DNA of 64,000 bases from Chryseobacterium daeguense DSM 19388 (lineage in GTDB: Bacteria; Bacteroidota; Bacteroidia; Flavobacteriales; Weeksellaceae). The DNA lies in assembly GCF_000430825.1 (NCBI RefSeq), contig NZ_AUMT01000001.1, positions 56,497 to 120,496 of the forward strand, given 5' to 3'. Position 1 is the first letter of the stretch, and every line of letters begins with the position of its first letter. Below are positions 20,731 through 28,986 of this stretch, one piece after another. The translations under genes and the position numbers were made by a program. Below the pieces are notes generated by a model. It did not search any database and had not been told where the DNA came from. It worked only from the letters and a program-made list of their open reading frames with translations.

Positions 20731-21063
20731 ATGATCTTGGAACAATTAAAAAACTCCCCCGAAACAATTGAGTTTAAGGAGGTAATCTCCTATATTGATG
20801 AGAATTACAATTTCACACCCACTAAATTTACAAATGGTAATACCATAAATGAAGCCGACCAAAATAATGGTTCCTGCAAAGTTTTCAGCTTTGGAAAATT
20901 GAATAATCTGTCTAAAGATGAGGTTTTGAATCTTTTTGGAGAGTTTTACAGAGAAGATGTTCTGAAAAATCCAGAAGGAACAGACCATCAGAATATCCGG
21001 AATTTCATGGAGTTTGGCTGGGATGGGATTTCTTTTGAAGGGGAAGCCTTGAGTAAAAAATAG
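20731..21063 (+). CDS. HopJ type III effector family protein
   Basis: A small 110-residue soluble protein matching the HopJ family by its pattern: FKEVISYIDENYNFTPTKFTNG, then NEADQNNGSCKVFSFGKL, and a C-terminus with HQNIRNFMEFGWDGISFEG. The family name comes from a Pseudomonas effector, but it is widespread in free-living bacteria. No secretion signal or type III system is present, so an effector role is not implied. The function is unknown. It is divergent from rtcB. Confidence 0.85.
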   Translation: MILEQLKNSPETIEFKEVISYIDENYNFTPTKFTNGNTINEADQNNGSCKVFSFGKLNNLSKDEVLNLFGEFYREDVLKNPEGTDHQNIRNFMEFGWDGISFEGEALSKK

Positions 21064-21067
21064 TTTT

Positions 21068-21183
21068 TCGTCATTGCGAACAGACCGGAGGTCTGCGAAC
21101 GTAGTTCAGAAGTGACGATGCAATCTCTTTAAAATATGGCATGTTTGAGATTGCCGCTCCGCAAGCTCTTGGCGATGACAATC
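21068..21183. repeat. Inverted pair of GTCATTGCGA-type repeats
   Basis: GTCATTGCGAACAGACC... with GACGATGCAATCTC (about 21069-21126) faces GAGATTGCCGCTCCGCAAGC ending GGCGATGACAATC (about 21149-21183). This resembles a widespread GTCATTGCGA...GCAATCTC type of intergenic element. Confidence 0.65.
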
Positions 21184-21204
21184 AGAACGAAAAGTGAACT
21201 AAAA

Positions 21205-21331
21205 ACCGCCTCCGCGTGAGGGATACGCAAGGTCCGACTGAAAAGAGGAGTTCGGGCTTGGGGCGAAGCCCCGAGCCCGAACCGAAACGAAGTGGAGCCT
21301 GAAGCAGCCCGGCCCGGAGTGACGGTGCAGG
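21205..21331. repeat. GC-rich hairpin repeat element
   Basis: Within AT-rich DNA lies a GC-rich block with CCGCCTCCGCGTGAGGGAT at the left, a 14-bp hairpin TTCGGGCTTGGGGC/GCCCCGAGCCCGAA with a GAA loop (21251-21281), and GCCCGGCCCGGAGTGACGG at the right. It is not coding in any frame I would trust and resembles dispersed flavobacterial elements. Confidence 0.6.
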
Positions 21332-21364
21332 AAACCTCATAGGTTTTTAAAACCTATGAGGTTT
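21332..21364. repeat. Perfect 33-base palindrome
   Basis: The arms AAACCTCATAGGTTTT and AAAACCTATGAGGTTT are perfectly complementary around a single central T. With the two preceding elements it fills the 340-base gap between hopJ and the WYL gene. Confidence 0.85.
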
Positions 21365-21405
21365 AGAATTGGAAAAACGTAGGGACACGCCCAAATAAAA
21401 ATAAA

Positions 21406-22425
21406 ATGTCATCAAATAAAAATGCATTAATCCGTTATAAAACCTTAGATAAATGCCTGAAAAATAAATATAGAAAATATACTTTGGAAGATCTCATCGA
21501 TGAATGTTCCGAAGCTCTTTTTGAATTTGAAGGCAAGGAGTCTTTTGTAAGCAAGCGTACGGTACAGCTGGATCTGCAGAATATGCGAAGCGAGAAATTC
21601 GGGTATGAAGCGCCGATTGAGGTGTATGAAAAGAAATACTACCGATATAGCGACCCTGACTACAGCATCCATAATATTTCAGTGAATGAAAGTGACCTGA
21701 AAGCGATGAATAATGCGGTTCAGATTTTAAAGCAATTCAAGGATTTTTCAATGTTTAAAGAGATGAACGGGGTCATTCAGAAGCTGGAAGATTCTATTCA
21801 TTCTACCAGCCAGAAATCCATCATCCATCTGGATAAAAATGAACAGCTGAAAGGGCTGGAACATATTGATATTCTGTATGAATCGATTTTAAATAAGAAG
21901 GTATTAAAAATTCTTTATAAAAGCTTTACCGCAAAGGAATCAAATATTTATGTAGTTCATCCGCAGCTGCTGAAAGAATTTAACAACCGCTGGTTTTTAA
22001 TCTGCCTTCACAAAGGAAAAATGTATAATCTCGCCCTGGACAGAATGGAAAGCATTACTGTTGAAGAAAATCTGGAATATATTGATCATCACCTGGATGG
22101 CGACGAATATTTTAAAGATATTGTGGGAGTTACGGTTTCCGATACGATGAAACCACGTAATGTGGTCTTTTTTGTAGATTCTTCCAACGCTCCTTACGTA
22201 AAAACGAAACCGCTCCATAAAAGTCAGGAGATAGTAAGTGAAGATGAAAAAGGAACGGTTTTTAAGATTTGTGTCCAGTTAAACTATGAGCTGGAAAGGC
22301 TTCTGTTGGGTTTCGGAGATTGCCTGATAGTTTACAAACCCCGCAGACTGCGATTAAGACTGGAGGAAAAATTTAAAGCTGGCAGCCGGAACTATGAAAA
22401 TCTTATTGTGGAAGATGAAGACTAA
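21406..22425 (+). CDS. WYL-domain transcriptional regulator
   Basis: A 339-residue protein with an N-terminal winged-helix part (ALIRYKTLDKCL ... VSKRTVQLDLQNMRS) and a WYL domain in the C-terminal half (KKVLKILYKSFTAKESNIYVVHPQLLKEFNNRWFLICL), with a WCX-like end. WYL domains sense nucleic-acid or nucleotide ligands and often regulate DNA/RNA-damage and defence genes. Its position beside rtcB makes it the likely regulator of the RNA-repair island. No good promoter was seen; the upstream gap is filled with repeats. Confidence 0.88.
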   Translation: MSSNKNALIRYKTLDKCLKNKYRKYTLEDLIDECSEALFEFEGKESFVSKRTVQLDLQNMRSEKFGYEAPIEVYEKKYYRYSDPDYSIHNISVNESDLKAMNNAVQILKQFKDFSMFKEMNGVIQKLEDSIHSTSQKSIIHLDKNEQLKGLEHIDILYESILNKKVLKILYKSFTAKESNIYVVHPQLLKEFNNRWFLICLHKGKMYNLALDRMESITVEENLEYIDHHLDGDEYFKDIVGVTVSDTMKPRNVVFFVDSSNAPYVKTKPLHKSQEIVSEDEKGTVFKICVQLNYELERLLLGFGDCLIVYKPRRLRLRLEEKFKAGSRNYENLIVEDED

Positions 22426-22496
22426 TTGATATTTTGCCGATCATCATTTTATAATGGCTTGGAAATTGTATTAATTTTTCTATAAAATAAACTATT

Positions 22497-22634
22497 ATGA
22501 AATCAAGAATATTAAAAGCGGTAGTAGCTCTTGTGGCCCCATTAGTAATCGAATTTATTGTAAAAAAAATATCAGAAAAGCTGGATAAGAAAAAGCCGGC
22601 AACGGAGCCTAAACAGCTTCCGTCACCCCACTAA
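22497..22634 (+). CDS. Small membrane-associated protein, 45 residues
   Basis: A short ORF starting MKSRILKAVVALVAPLVIEF, with one hydrophobic or amphipathic helix followed by a Lys-rich tail (KKISEKLDKKKPATEPKQ). It has an ATG start, a good codon pattern, a spacing of 70 bases after the WYL gene and a terminator 25 bases past its stop. It could be a small membrane protein or a regulator of membrane proteins; the function is unknown. Confidence 0.6.
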   Translation: MKSRILKAVVALVAPLVIEFIVKKISEKLDKKKPATEPKQLPSPH

Positions 22635-22658
22635 AGTAGTTCGAATTTAAAATTATAG

Positions 22659-22692
22659 AAAAGAGACTGTTCATTGAAGCAGTCTCTTTTTA
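22659..22692 (+). terminator. Terminator after the 45-residue ORF
   Basis: Perfect 11-bp stem AAAAGAGACTG/CAGTCTCTTTT with a 10-base loop and a following T-run. Confidence 0.85.
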
Positions 22693-22698
22693 TATTGT

Positions 22699-22774
22699 GT
22701 GGCTTCGAGAGCCTCAGCCACCGTTATGCATGTTTACAAATAACAATTTGAAGGCTGAGACTCTCGAAGCCACA
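22699..22774. repeat. Inverted pair of GTGGCT/AGCCAC repeats
   Basis: Two copies of the 23-base palindromic repeat in opposite orientation, 22699-22721 and 22752-22774, separated by 30 bases. It lies between the WYL/small-ORF unit and the DUF1501 gene, whose stop is 7 bases away. Confidence 0.8.
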
Positions 22775-22780
22775 TATTAT

Positions 22781-23965
22781 TTATATAAAATCATACACTC
22801 CGTTTTTCCAGCCGAGAACTTTTCCGGAGTCTGCTTTGAGCCAGTTTTTCAGGATGGTTGCATAGACTTTCCGGAAATCTTCGGTGTAAATCAAATCTCC
22901 TTCATTTAAATTTTGTAAATCGGGAAGAGTATTCAGAAGTCCTTTCCTTTTCAGTCCGCCACTGATGAAAAACATTTGGTTGGCTGTCCCGTGATCGGTT
23001 CCATTACTGGCATTTTGAGCTACACGACGGCCGAATTCAGAGAACGTCATCAGCAGAATGTCATCAAAAAGCCCGTTGCTTTTCATATCTGCAACAAAGG
23101 ATTTTACAGCTTCATTTATATCATTGAACAGTTTTTTCTGGCGGTCATTCTGATTCACGTGGGTATCAAAACTTCCTACGGAAAGATAATAAACCCTTGT
23201 ATTGATATCAGATTTAATCAAAGAAGCAACTGTTTTAAAATCTTTTCCCAATTGTGAATTCGGGTAAGTCTGGTCTGTTTTTTTGGTTTTGCTTTTTTCG
23301 AAAATATAATCTGCATTATTGATGGTTGAACCTAAAGTCTGGTATAAATATGAAACCGTTTCATCATCATGATGGTGGTCATACAGAGATTTGAAATACT
23401 TTTCCTGGCTGGTCTGGTATAATCTTTTTGGGTCTTTGAAGGCAAAAGCTTTATTATTTTCACCTTTTAAGGCTAAGCTAAGCATATCATCCACTTCCAA
23501 TGCCTGCGTAGGATGGTCGCAACGGTAGCATTCTTCATCCAGGAAACGCCCCAGCCAGCCTGTTTCCAGATATTCGTCGCTTTTACTGGCAGAATGCCAG
23601 ATGTCCATGCTTCGGAAATGGGATTTATCAGGATTCGGATAGCCTACATTATTCATTACTGAAAGCTCGCCGTTATCATGAAGCTCTTTAAAATAGGATA
23701 GGGCAGGGTTAATTCCTGCTTCATCGTTCAGCTGTAAAGAATCTTTGATCGCAATGCTGTTTCTTTCTTTGAAGTAAATATCATTTTTTGTAGGAATAAT
23801 TGTATTTAGACCATCATTACCGCCTGTAAACTGAAGCACCACCAATATCTTCTGATTGGGTTCTAAGGCTTCATCAAATGTCATGGCTTTCAGAAAATTA
23901 GGTATCAGAAATGATGCGGTAGCCAATGAACTTATTTTTAGGAATTCTCTTCTTTTGATTAACAT
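22781..23965 (-). CDS. DUF1501 family exported protein
   Basis: A 394-residue protein with a twin-arginine signal (KRREFLKISSLATASFLIP), so probably exported folded. The DUF1501 body resembles alkaline-phosphatase-superfamily (sulfatase-like) folds: an early LQFTGGNDGLNTIIP, RSMDIWHSA, the late FSEFGRRV, and NGTDHGTANQMFF. It follows a DUF1800 gene by about 100 bases on the same strand. The two families are nearly always adjacent and are presumed to act together outside the inner membrane, but the substrate is unknown. Confidence 0.88.
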   Translation of the reverse strand: MLIKRREFLKISSLATASFLIPNFLKAMTFDEALEPNQKILVVLQFTGGNDGLNTIIPTKNDIYFKERNSIAIKDSLQLNDEAGINPALSYFKELHDNGELSVMNNVGYPNPDKSHFRSMDIWHSASKSDEYLETGWLGRFLDEECYRCDHPTQALEVDDMLSLALKGENNKAFAFKDPKRLYQTSQEKYFKSLYDHHHDDETVSYLYQTLGSTINNADYIFEKSKTKKTDQTYPNSQLGKDFKTVASLIKSDINTRVYYLSVGSFDTHVNQNDRQKKLFNDINEAVKSFVADMKSNGLFDDILLMTFSEFGRRVAQNASNGTDHGTANQMFFISGGLKRKGLLNTLPDLQNLNEGDLIYTEDFRKVYATILKNWLKADSGKVLGWKNGVYDFI

Positions 23966-24067
23966 AAAGTTAGGTTTTAGGTAATAGATAATAGGTTACA
24001 GATTTTAGGTTGCAGTTTACACTTGTATTAAGTGTCAGCTAAAATCTGCCACAATTGCTGTATCAAA

Positions 24068-25447
24068 TCACATTAACTGATATTCCGGTGTAGACATTAA
24101 GTTAATGATATTCATTTTCACGCTTTTATCTGAGAAATTTTTTATAGAATTCATATCCATTGATTTTGAATTTTGAATTAAATAATCTTCACAGTTTTTA
24201 CCGGCAAAAACTTTTTCCACCCGGGACCAATCGATCTGTATATTTGGATTTTTGAAAGTTTTGTTCAATGCAGTTTCTCGGGATTTCATTCCCATATCTA
24301 TGTCGTCATCCGGTCTTGGGGAGTACTCCAAAGGCCGTAAACCGGACCAGATCTGTGGAATCTGCAGTCTCAGCATCAAGGTGGAGCTGTCAATCCACGA
24401 TTTTCCGTTGGGCCAGCCGGCAACATTCGGTGGATAGAGGAGCATTTGTCCCAGTAATTTCTGATAAACAATAAGATTTTCCGGGTTTTGAATATTCATC
24501 GGGAGAGTTCGCATGATCCCTGCCATAAGCTCAATGGGAGATTTTATCCTGTTTCCGATGTTCTTTTTATCATAAAACCATGAGCTTGAAAAGATTTCGG
24601 TCATTAGTTTTTTAATATCATATCCTGATTGATAAAAATTCTCGCTCAGTTTGCTTACAATAGCCTCATCCACAATTTCATTAACGAAAAATTTATAAAT
24701 TTTTGCGGTGATAAATTTTGCGGTAGCTTTTTGTTCAAGAATAATATTCAAAACATCAGAACCTGTAAAGTTTCCTGTTTTCCCGAGAAAGGTTTTTGTG
24801 CCTTCATCATGCTGCTTTTTTCTTTCTACAAAGTTTCCTTCTTTATCAAATCCCCATCCTGTAAAAGCTCTGGCGCCTTCCCTGATGTCCTTTTCTGTGT
24901 AATTTCCCCTTCCCATGGTAAATAATTCCATGACTTCACGGGCAAAATTTTCATTGGGATGATCTTTTTTATTTTGTTGATTATTTAAAAAACTAAGCAT
25001 GGCAGGAGCCTGGCTCACCTCAAACAGAAGATCTTTAAAGCTGCCTAATGCATTTTTCCTGATTACATTTAAAATCTGCCTGTTGAATTTGGGGTTTTGT
25101 ACCCTTGAAGCAAAATGTCCGTGCCAGAAAAAGGACATTTTTTCTCTCAGCTGATCTTTACTGTTGACCATTTTATCAAGAAAATTAAGGTTCAGCTCGA
25201 GATTCTGCTCTCTGTTGATCTTCTGGATTTCTTTTCGTTTTTCCGCAGGGGATTTATCATTCATGTAATCCACAGTCTCCACATCCGGGGTGTCATAATT
25301 GATATAGGTAAATGTCTCTTCCTTAAAAAGATCATTGATTAAGGTCTTTATATCCTTTTTATCCAGATTTTCAAGTTGATTGATTCCTGCACCAAAACCT
25401 GCACGCCACAGAAGATGTTTATTATTGATTAATGAAGGAACTGTCAT
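24068..25447 (-). CDS. DUF1800 family protein
   Basis: A 459-residue protein. Family features are LLWRAGFG near the start, FWHGHFA(SRV) in the first third, DHPNENFAREVMELFTMGRG, ARAFTGWGFD, and PPNVAGWPNGKSWIDSSTL toward the end. No obvious signal peptide is seen, although many members are exported. It is first in a two-gene unit with DUF1501. The biochemical role is unknown. Confidence 0.88.
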   Translation of the reverse strand: MTVPSLINNKHLLWRAGFGAGINQLENLDKKDIKTLINDLFKEETFTYINYDTPDVETVDYMNDKSPAEKRKEIQKINREQNLELNLNFLDKMVNSKDQLREKMSFFWHGHFASRVQNPKFNRQILNVIRKNALGSFKDLLFEVSQAPAMLSFLNNQQNKKDHPNENFAREVMELFTMGRGNYTEKDIREGARAFTGWGFDKEGNFVERKKQHDEGTKTFLGKTGNFTGSDVLNIILEQKATAKFITAKIYKFFVNEIVDEAIVSKLSENFYQSGYDIKKLMTEIFSSSWFYDKKNIGNRIKSPIELMAGIMRTLPMNIQNPENLIVYQKLLGQMLLYPPNVAGWPNGKSWIDSSTLMLRLQIPQIWSGLRPLEYSPRPDDDIDMGMKSRETALNKTFKNPNIQIDWSRVEKVFAGKNCEDYLIQNSKSMDMNSIKNFSDKSVKMNIINLMSTPEYQLM

Positions 25448-25769
25448 ATTTTGTTTTATTTTTTGATACTGATTAATAAAAAAGGTTAAAAATTAAAACG
25501 GTTAAGAATTGTTAATATTACTCTAAGTTTTTGATAATTAGGAAGCTGGGAGCTCGAGCGGGAAGTTTGTGGTACAATATTACTTCCAGCCTCCGTCTTC
25601 TAGCTTCCGGCCTTCAGAATATTTACTTAAACAATCATTTAAATTTTACTAAAATTAATTCGCTGATTTTCATTATTTTGTGAATTTTATTAATGTTAAA
25701 TTGAAAAAAACGGCTTTGCTTGGCATGATTTTTACATCCTAGTGTTTAGTAAAATTAAAAATCAGAGTT
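25448..25769. other. Intergenic region upstream of the porin-like gene
   Basis: 320 AT-rich bases between divergent genes. In the centre (25529-25615) lies an imperfect inverted repeat (GGAAGCTGGGAG facing CTTCTAGCTTCC) of the kind repeated in Bacteroidota intergenic DNA. A sigma-54-like site lies at 25720-25735. Confidence 0.5.
25720..25735 (+). promoter_or_regulatory. Possible sigma-54-like promoter
   Basis: TTGGCATGATTTTTAC resembles the sigma-54 pattern TGGCAC-N5-TTGC, with GG and then AC (instead of GC) at the right spacing. It lies 35 bases before the ATG of the porin-like gene. No TAnnTTTG element was found there. A speculative call. Confidence 0.35.
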
Positions 25770-26333
25770 ATGAAAATGTTTAAACAGGCAATTGTACTGG
25801 CCGGTATTTTAACGGCAGGCGTTGTAAGCGCACAAAGTGCACAGATGAACAATATGATCAAGGTGGGTGCTAATGCTGGTTTGGCTGTTCCTGCAGATAA
25901 TGTTTCTGCTTCTGTGGGCGTGGATGTAGCTTATCAGAACCTTATTACCCCGGGATTCGGGTTAGGTATTGCAACAGGATATACTCATTATTTTGGAAAA
26001 GATAATAACGGATATGATAATAATGATGTAGGTGTAGTTCCTGTAGGAGCTTTGATAAGAATTTATCCTAAGCAGACAGGATTTTATTTCGGTACAGATT
26101 TAGGATACGGATTCCTTATAGGAGATGAAAAAGTTGCATCAAACAATGCGCTTGACAGACCGGACGGAGGTTTCTACATCAAGCCGGAAATCGGGTACCA
26201 CAACAGAGACTGGAATTTCTTTGTGCAGTATCAGAAAGTATTTGTAGGTGATAAAGGCGATTTGCCGAATCAGGACTACAATGTGGGAAACCTGGGAGTA
26301 GGATTCTCTTATAATATTCCATTAGGGAAGTAG
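25770..26333 (+). CDS. Outer-membrane beta-barrel (porin-like) protein
   Basis: A 187-residue secreted protein. The signal peptide MKMFKQAIVLAGILTAGVVSAQS is cleaved after SAQ-like residues. The rest alternates glycine and aromatic residues as in an eight-stranded OmpA/OprF-type barrel (GLGIATGYTHYFG, GFYFGTDLGYGFLIG, NLGVGFSYNIPLG). It ends with a hydrophobic, aromatic-containing strand. Probably a small outer-membrane protein; the ligand is unknown. It is monocistronic with a terminator. Confidence 0.8.
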   Translation: MKMFKQAIVLAGILTAGVVSAQSAQMNNMIKVGANAGLAVPADNVSASVGVDVAYQNLITPGFGLGIATGYTHYFGKDNNGYDNNDVGVVPVGALIRIYPKQTGFYFGTDLGYGFLIGDEKVASNNALDRPDGGFYIKPEIGYHNRDWNFFVQYQKVFVGDKGDLPNQDYNVGNLGVGFSYNIPLGK

Positions 26334-26361
26334 TTAGATTTAATATAAACAATTATTAACC

Positions 26362-26393
26362 AAACCTTTTCAGAAACTTGGAAAGGTTTTTTC
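26362..26393 (+). terminator. Terminator after the porin-like gene
   Basis: Stem AAACCTTTTC/GAAAGGTTT followed by TTTTT, 30 bases beyond the stop. Confidence 0.75.
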
Positions 26394-26423
26394 CTTCCCT
26401 GCAAGATTTACAAAAAGTATTAT

Positions 26424-26431
26424 TATATTTG
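26424..26431 (+). promoter_or_regulatory. -7 promoter element of glucokinase gene
   Basis: TATATTTG, 15 bases before the ATG at 26447. It lies inside an upstream extension of the open frame and so argues against the longer start at 26378. Confidence 0.6.
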
Positions 26432-26446
26432 ATAAAATTTGAGGTT

Positions 26447-27496
26447 ATGATTTTGAATCCAAAATTCCCACTTTATTTACCAGGAGTGAAAAACGATAGC
26501 AATGATAACGTCTCTATCATTGGTGCAAACCTACGTGAGGATATTACAACTTTAGGTTATTTTGTTTCCAGTAACGGAGGTCTTGAGATGAAGATCCAGA
26601 ATACTTATCCTACCAAAGAATATGCTTCTTTTACAGATATTCTGAAGAAGTTTGTTCAGGATAACCAGCTGGAGAATGCAAAAAGGCTGGCAATGGCTGT
26701 GCCGGGGCCCGTTCTTTACGGGAAAAGTAGTCCTGCAAGGCTGGGATGGAATCTTGATGTTGACGATTTTAAAAGAGATTTTGATTTTGAAAGAATAGAT
26801 ATGCTGAACGACCAGGAAGCATCCGCTTACGGAATGGCACTTTTGGAAGACAGTGATCTGGATCCTATCTATACCAGCGGTCATCTTGAGAAAGGAAATG
26901 TGGCTATTCTGGCTCCGGGAAATGGTTTGGGTGAAGCCGGATATTTCTTTGACGGGAAATATTTAAGACCATTTGCAACGGAAGGAGGTCACTCGGAATT
27001 TTCTCCAAGAACCAATGTGGAGGTAGAATTTTATCAGTTTTTAAATAATATCTACGGAATTGTAAGCTGGGAAAATGTACTTTCCAAGACAGGTTTGTTC
27101 AATATTTACAGATTTTTAAGAGATGTAAAAAGACATCCTGAACCGGAGTGGCTGGCTGAAAAGCTGTCTAATGGTAATTTTGTGGAAGAACTATTTAAAG
27201 CTGCAATGGAAGAAGATGTTCTGATCTGCAAAATAGCTTTGGATACTTTCCTGGAATTCCTTGCGAGAGAAGCCAATAACTTAACGTTAAAACTGAAAGC
27301 TACCGGTGGACTTCTGATTTCAGGAGATATTCCGCAGGCAATACAGCAGTATATCAATAAAGATAAATTCTACGAAAAATTCAAGATCAGTGATAAGATG
27401 GAGGAAATGCTGAGAAACATTCCGATATATCTGATCAGACAGAATCATACGGCCCTCAACGGTGCGGCGCTCTACACTGCTTATTATCAAGATTAA
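26447..27496 (+). CDS. glk: Glucokinase (ROK/Glk fold)
   Basis: A 349-residue protein of the glucokinase family, phosphorylating glucose for glycolysis. It shows AMAVPGPV, the catalytic-base region MLNDQEASAYG, the adenosine-site motif APGNGLGEAGYF, EGGHSEFSPR, and a late ATGGLLISGDIP. The usual N-terminal phosphate loop (DxGGTN) is not recognisable; the equivalent region reads IIGANLREDITTLGYF, so ATP binding may differ. The start at 26447 is chosen because a -7 promoter element overlaps the longer reading frame. It is monocistronic. Confidence 0.82.
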   Translation: MILNPKFPLYLPGVKNDSNDNVSIIGANLREDITTLGYFVSSNGGLEMKIQNTYPTKEYASFTDILKKFVQDNQLENAKRLAMAVPGPVLYGKSSPARLGWNLDVDDFKRDFDFERIDMLNDQEASAYGMALLEDSDLDPIYTSGHLEKGNVAILAPGNGLGEAGYFFDGKYLRPFATEGGHSEFSPRTNVEVEFYQFLNNIYGIVSWENVLSKTGLFNIYRFLRDVKRHPEPEWLAEKLSNGNFVEELFKAAMEEDVLICKIALDTFLEFLAREANNLTLKLKATGGLLISGDIPQAIQQYINKDKFYEKFKISDKMEEMLRNIPIYLIRQNHTALNGAALYTAYYQD

Positions 27497-27502
27497 AAAT
27501 AT

Positions 27503-27529
27503 AAACTCCGAACATTCGGAGTTTTTTTA
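27503..27529 (+). terminator. Terminator after glk
   Basis: Stem AAACTCCGAA/TTCGGAGTTT followed by TTTT, 7 bases past the stop. Confidence 0.85.
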
Positions 27530-27600
27530 TGGATGATATTATTCATGAAAATAATTGTTTTTATTGATGTACATCAACAGGATCTCTTGAGGAAGTTGGC

Positions 27601-27608
27601 TACATTTG
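27601..27608 (+). promoter_or_regulatory. -7 promoter element of the first YceI gene
   Basis: TACATTTG followed by CATC, 37 bases before the ATG. No clear TTG is found at the right distance. Confidence 0.5.
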
Positions 27609-27645
27609 CATCAGTAAATAACAAAACAAGTAATTATTATTTCAA

Positions 27646-28212
27646 ATGAAAAAAATATTTTTATTAGCAGTATTAGCTGGTGGTTTAGCATTCGGGCAAT
27701 CAAAAAAAGTAGTAGCATCAGACGTACACTGGTGGGGTTATAAAGTAGCAAAATCTGAGGCAAGCTCTCACGATGGTACTGTAAAAGTAAAATCCGGTGA
27801 TATGGTAATGAAAGGAAACCAGTTAGTAGGCGGAACTTTCGTATTGGATATGACTTCTATCAACGCTACCGACCTTAATGGTGAATATCAGCAAAAACTG
27901 AACGGACACCTTAAAAACGGAGATTTCTTCGAAGTTGAAAAATTCCCTACGGCTACTTTCAAAATTACAGGGGTAAAGAAAAATAACGATAAAATCTATA
28001 ACTCTTTAGTAACAGGAAACCTTACGGTAAAAGGAAAAACAAACCCTGTAACCTTCCCGGCAAAGATTTCTTACAGCAAAGGAGTGGTAAGTTTGGTATC
28101 AAACAAATTCTCTTTCGACAGACAAAAATTTGATGTAGCTTACAAGTCTACCATGCAGGATGTTTTTGTGAAAGATGATATTGATATGGTCGTAAAGGTG
28201 ACTGCTAAATAA
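27646..28212 (+). CDS. YceI-family lipocalin-like protein, paralogue 1
   Basis: A 188-residue secreted protein with signal peptide MKKIFLLAVLAGGLAFGQS and one YceI domain, a polyisoprenoid-binding lipocalin-like barrel in the periplasm. Family features are VHWWGYKV, HDGTVKVKSGDM, FVLDMTSI, FFEVEKFPTATFKIT, LTVKGKTNPVTFPA, and the C-terminal SFDRQKFDVAYKS. A paralogue follows 78 bases downstream. Quinone or lipid binding is likely by family; the exact role is unknown. Confidence 0.9.
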   Translation: MKKIFLLAVLAGGLAFGQSKKVVASDVHWWGYKVAKSEASSHDGTVKVKSGDMVMKGNQLVGGTFVLDMTSINATDLNGEYQQKLNGHLKNGDFFEVEKFPTATFKITGVKKNNDKIYNSLVTGNLTVKGKTNPVTFPAKISYSKGVVSLVSNKFSFDRQKFDVAYKSTMQDVFVKDDIDMVVKVTAK

Positions 28213-28233
28213 TTTAATCAAAAAAAGATTGTT

Positions 28234-28264
28234 AAAAGTGTAGAAGTTCTACACTTTTTTTTAT
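28234..28264 (+). terminator. Terminator between the two YceI genes
   Basis: Perfect 12-bp arms AAAAGTGTAGAA/TTCTACACTTTT around one G, continuing as T-rich sequence. It may only attenuate, since the second YceI gene starts 27 bases further on. Confidence 0.75.
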
Positions 28265-28290
28265 TTTTGTTGAATTGTAAATAAAAAAGA

Positions 28291-28926
28291 ATGAAAAGAT
28301 TACTATTGTTTGCTATGATGTGTGTAAGCATGTCATTTGTTTTCGCACAAAAGAAAGGAGATAAGGTGGTAAAAGTGACGTCATCAGAGATCAGATGGTG
28401 GGGTTACAAGGTTGTAAAAACAGTTCCTACAACACATTCCGGAACGGTAAAACTGAAAAGCGGAAAATTCACATTCGATAAAACAGTTCTGGTAGACGGA
28501 GAATTTGTGATTGATATGAAGTCTATCATGGCGGGAGATGTTTCAAGCCAGGATGAAGATATGGTAAAATTAACCAACGATCTTAAAAGCACAAACTTTT
28601 TCGAGGTTAAAAAATTCCCTCTTGCCAAGTTTCATTTAACGAAGATTATTCCTTTAGCAAACAGCGAATATAATTCTACAGTGTATGGTGATATTACCAT
28701 TAAGGGAGTAAGAAAAACCATTACTTTCCCGGCAAACGTTTATATCACGCAGTTTACAGTAGTGATAGAATCTGCTAAGTTCTCTTTAAACAGAAGAGAT
28801 TTCAAAGTATTCTACCAGTCTTCACTGAAAGATTATTTTATCAAAAACGAAATGGATTTCCAGTTCAGAGTGTCAACAGAGAAGCTTGATAACGAAAACA
28901 GAACTCCAGTAAAGAAGAAAAAATAA
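28291..28926 (+). CDS. YceI-family lipocalin-like protein, paralogue 2
   Basis: A 211-residue secreted relative of the preceding gene: signal peptide ending VFAQ, IRWWGYKVV, HSGTVKLKSGKF, FFEVKKFPLAKFHLT, ITIKGVRKTITFPA, SLNRRDFKVFYQS. It differs by a longer charged N-terminus after the signal and a Lys-rich C-terminal tail (PVKKKK). The pair arose by tandem duplication and has diverged considerably. Confidence 0.9.
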   Translation: MKRLLLFAMMCVSMSFVFAQKKGDKVVKVTSSEIRWWGYKVVKTVPTTHSGTVKLKSGKFTFDKTVLVDGEFVIDMKSIMAGDVSSQDEDMVKLTNDLKSTNFFEVKKFPLAKFHLTKIIPLANSEYNSTVYGDITIKGVRKTITFPANVYITQFTVVIESAKFSLNRRDFKVFYQSSLKDYFIKNEMDFQFRVSTEKLDNENRTPVKKKK

Positions 28927-28955
28927 AGTTTTAAACTTTTTAAATAAAATAATAG

Positions 28956-28986
28956 AGTGATTTCCTTTGAAGTCACTTTTTTTTTT
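28956..28986 (+). terminator. Terminator after the second YceI gene
   Basis: Stem AGTGATTTC/GAAGTCACT (one G-T pair), CTTT loop, then a long T-run. Confidence 0.85.

Noticed and set aside
20731..21063. Type III secretion effector
   Set aside because: Only the family name suggests it. There is no type III system or secretion signal, and the family is common in free-living bacteria.
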